Notes under the pieces: model-generated
The model's database searches: none
Told to the model about the DNA's origin: nothing
The model's input: only the letters and a program-made list of their open reading frames with translations
Made by a program: the position numbers and the translations under genes
Shown here: positions 61,867-64,000 of the stretch, in pieces
Layout of the letters: each line of letters begins with the position of its first letter
How positions within the stretch are numbered: position 1 is the first letter of the stretch
Source of the DNA: Streptomyces abikoensis
Lineage (GTDB): Bacteria; Actinomycetota; Actinomycetes; Streptomycetales; Streptomycetaceae
DNA length: 64,000 bases
NCBI RefSeq assembly: GCF_014648775.1
Contig: NZ_BMRT01000002.1
Span: 124,001 to 188,000 of the forward strand
Reading direction: 5' to 3'

Positions 61867-62763
61867 ATGACCACTTCCCTCCCCCACCACGTCGAGCCCG
61901 CCGGGCGGAGCGCCGACGGCGCGGCGCTCAGCTGTGTCGACCTCCACTACGCGTTCGGCGCCACCAAGGCCGTGGACGGCCTGGACCTGCGGGTGGAGCA
62001 GGGCGAGGTCTTCGGCCTCCTGGGCCCCAACGGCGCGGGCAAGACGACCACGATCCGCGCGATCACCACGCTGCTGCCCGTCCCGCCGGGCGTCGTCGAG
62101 GTCTTCGGGCACGACGCGGCCCGGCAGAAGATGGCCGTCCGGCGGCTGCTCGGCTACGTGCCCCAGCAGTTGTCCGCCGACGCCGGCCTCACCGGCCACG
62201 AGAACGTGGCCCTCTTCGCCCGGGTCTTCGACGTCCCCCGCCGCGAACGCGCCGCGCGCGTCGCGCAGGCGCTGGACGCGGTCGGCCTGACCGACGCCGC
62301 GCAGCGGTCCGCCGGGACGTACTCGGGCGGCATGGTCCGCCGCCTCGAACTCGCCCAGGCCCTGGTGAGCGCCCCGCGCCTGCTGATCCTGGACGAGCCG
62401 ACCATCGGCATGGACCCGATCGCCCGCGACAGCGTCTGGGAGCGCATCTCCGACATCCGCGCGGGCACGGGCATGACCGTGCTGGTGACCACCCACTCCA
62501 TGGAGGAGGCCGACCAGCGCTGCGACCGGCTGGCGCTGATGCACCGGGGGCGCGTCCGGGCCCTGGGCACGCCCGAGGAGCTCAAGGCCGAACTGATCGC
62601 CCACCGCCGGGAGTCCGGCGACGCGGATCCGCGGCCGCCCTCCCTGGAGGACGTCTTCCGGCACTTCGCGGGCAGCGGCCTGGGCGACCCGGGCCCCGAC
62701 GAGCAGCGAGGGGAGTTCAGCGATGTCCGCCGTACCCGCCACACCGCGTCCCGCGTCGGCTGA
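61867..62763 (+). CDS. ABC transporter ATP-binding protein (DrrA-like)
   Basis: A 298-residue ATPase: Walker A GPNGAGKTT, Q-loop YVPQQ, signature YSGGMVRRLE, Walker B LLILDEPT and switch His VTTHSMEEAD. A C-terminal extension follows as in DrrA drug-export ATPases. The permease gene overlaps its end by 41 bp, so the two are translationally coupled. Probably exports the diaminobutyrate-derived product or a related drug. Confidence 0.92.
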   Translation: MTTSLPHHVEPAGRSADGAALSCVDLHYAFGATKAVDGLDLRVEQGEVFGLLGPNGAGKTTTIRAITTLLPVPPGVVEVFGHDAARQKMAVRRLLGYVPQQLSADAGLTGHENVALFARVFDVPRRERAARVAQALDAVGLTDAAQRSAGTYSGGMVRRLELAQALVSAPRLLILDEPTIGMDPIARDSVWERISDIRAGTGMTVLVTTHSMEEADQRCDRLALMHRGRVRALGTPEELKAELIAHRRESGDADPRPPSLEDVFRHFAGSGLGDPGPDEQRGEFSDVRRTRHTASRVG

Positions 62764-63601
62764 CGCCGTGCCGGACGGGCCCGTCGCCCCCGACCAGCGG
62801 TTCGCGCTGCTGCTGGCCCCGCCGCGCGCCCGCGGCGGGCTGCGGGTCGTCCCGGCCCGGGTGGTCGCGATGTGCGCGGTCGAACTGCAGAAGCTGCGGC
62901 ACGACCGCACGGAGCTCTACACCCGGGCCGTCCAGCCGGCGCTCTGGCTGCTGATCTTCGGCGAGACCTTCACGCGGATGCACGTCATCCCCACGGGAAA
63001 CGTCCCGTACATCGACTACCTCGCCCCCGGGATCATCGCCCAGTCGGCGATGTTCATCGCCATCTTCTACGGCATCATGATCATCTGGGAGCGGGACTCC
63101 GGCGTCCTCACCAAGCTCCTGGTCACCCCCACGCCCAGGGCGGCGCTGGTGACGGGCAAGGCCTTCGCGTCCGGGGTGAAGGCGGTGATCCAGGCCGTGG
63201 TCGTGATCGTGATCGCCGCGGCGCTGGGCGTCGCGCTCACCTGGAACCCGCTGCGGCTGCTGGGCGCTCTCGTGGTCGTCCTGCTCGGCTCGGCCTTCTT
63301 CGCCTGCCTCTCGATGGCGATCGCCGGGATCGTGCTCACCCGCGACCGTCTCATGGGCATCGGCCAGGCCATCACCATGCCGCTGTTCTTCGGCTCCAAC
63401 GCCCTCTACCCGGTGGACGTGATGCCCGGCTGGCTGCGGGCGTTCAGCGCCGTGAACCCGCTCAGCTACCAGGTGGACGCCCTGCGCGGGCTGCTCATCG
63501 GCACCCACGCCCACCTCCTCGCCGACTTCGCCGTCCTCACCGTCGCCGCGCTCCTGGGCATCGCCGCGGCGGCCTCCCTGCTGGGCCGGCTGGCCCGCTG
63601 A
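62723..63601 (+). CDS. ABC-2 type transporter permease (DrrB-like)
   Basis: A 292-residue membrane protein with six hydrophobic segments and the ABC-2 signature region GIGQAITMPLFFGSNALYPVDVMPGWLRAFSAVNP (cited in parts: ITMPLFF, LYPVDVMPGWL). The N-terminal 60 residues are hydrophilic. It overlaps its ATPase gene by 41 bp and converges on the DUF2127 gene with 1 bp between them. Confidence 0.9.
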   Translation: MSAVPATPRPASADAVPDGPVAPDQRFALLLAPPRARGGLRVVPARVVAMCAVELQKLRHDRTELYTRAVQPALWLLIFGETFTRMHVIPTGNVPYIDYLAPGIIAQSAMFIAIFYGIMIIWERDSGVLTKLLVTPTPRAALVTGKAFASGVKAVIQAVVVIVIAAALGVALTWNPLRLLGALVVVLLGSAFFACLSMAIAGIVLTRDRLMGIGQAITMPLFFGSNALYPVDVMPGWLRAFSAVNPLSYQVDALRGLLIGTHAHLLADFAVLTVAALLGIAAAASLLGRLAR

Positions 63602-63602
63602 G

Positions 63603-64000
63603 CTACGGGCGGGCGCCGCCGGACGCACCGGGTGCGGCGGGCGGGTGGGCGTGCCCGGTGAAGACGCGTTCCAGCGCGCCCCATCCGGTGTCGTGGGCGC
63701 GCTCGGCGGCCTCGGCCCTCCCGCCGCCCCGGATGCCGAACAGCCGCTTGGCGAAGAGCAGATACAGCACGACGGCCAGGTTGATGACCAGCGTCAGGAC
63801 CTTGGTGGCGCTGATCCGCCCGGTGAGCTCGTACACCTCCGGCACCAGCAGCACCTACGTCGCCACGAAGGTCAGGTATTCCGCCCACCGCTTCGCGTAC
63901 CAGAGCCCCACGGCCTCGACCCCTTCGAGGAGCGCGTACGCCGCCAGGACCAGGCCGACGAGCCAGAGCGTGGCGGCGTGCGCGGCGAAGGCCCTGTCGA
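63603..64000 (-). pseudogene. DUF2127 family membrane protein, interrupted by an in-frame TAG (partial at edge)
   Basis: Read on the minus strand from the window edge, the frame gives LWLVGLVLAAYALLEGVEAV and WAEYLTFVAT, then TAG (63855-63857), then VLLVPEVYELTGRISATKVL and an alpha-helical, basic tail. Both pieces match one DUF2127 transmembrane protein, and no frame change occurs across the stop. The gene is therefore interrupted by a nonsense codon or a base error. The start lies beyond position 64000. Confidence 0.6.

Overview
The window is about 73% GC, with short intergenic gaps, strong third-position GC bias, frequent GTG starts and many 4-bp ATGA/GTGA overlaps. With an NnaR-type nitrate regulator, the tiny ribosomal protein bL37, a DasR-like site at a chitinase and several MocR/LysR/TetR pairs, this points to a chromosomal segment of Streptomyces or a close relative. 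No rRNA, tRNA, CRISPR array, insertion sequence or phage was found.

Layout. 0-7.7 kb: secreted serine hydrolase, phytoene-dehydrogenase-like oxidoreductase, a TetR repressor divergent from a P450-ferredoxin pair (with a promoter and operator visible between them), a second P450, an acetyltransferase and a cis-prenyltransferase. 8.2-11.4 kb: secreted GH18 chitinase behind a DasR-like box, and a secreted M6 metalloprotease. 11.5-18.6 kb: a compact accessory locus of two divergent operons (DJ-1 protein, ferritin-like VioB-type protein and SDR; cupin, PfpI protein, HAD hydrolase and Hsp31-like DJ-1 protein) plus a LysR gene. 18.6-27.9 kb: a biosynthetic cassette with exporter and divergent LysR, ABM-VOC fusion, free-standing condensation-domain protein, AurF-like diiron oxygenase, free-standing carrier protein, class-II-synthetase-like amino acid:carrier-protein ligase, agmatine-deiminase-type enzyme and a second exporter.

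27.9-44.4 kb is mostly housekeeping: cation/proton antiporter, bL37, two oxidoreductases, a large PLP basic-amino-acid decarboxylase, a subtilisin, a Pro/Ala-rich envelope protein, an HNH lipoprotein, DinB, an ABC pair, a SigJ-like sigma factor, and alpha/beta hydrolases with a LysR. 44.5-54.1 kb is a nitrate assimilation locus: nasA, FAD reductase, nirB and a NirD-NarK fusion in one operon, divergent from nnaR and a sirohydrochlorin chelatase-like gene. 54.1-58.3 kb: DUF488 protein, MocR regulator divergent from an MFS exporter around a perfect operator, and an FkbM methyltransferase. 58.3-63.6 kb: a 50-codon ORF coupled to a diaminobutyrate aminotransferase, a dedicated aspartokinase, a MarR regulator and a DrrAB-type exporter. 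The window ends in a DUF2127 membrane-protein gene interrupted by an in-frame TAG.

How genes work together. The 22-25.6 kb genes are translationally coupled and suggest that an amino acid is adenylated by the synthetase-like ligase, loaded on the carrier protein, oxidised there by the diiron enzyme and released by the condensation-domain protein. The product is not predictable from sequence alone. The nitrate genes form a complete import-to-ammonium route with their own siroheme-related enzyme and regulator. The 58-63 kb genes would commit aspartate to 2,4-diaminobutyrate beside an export pump.
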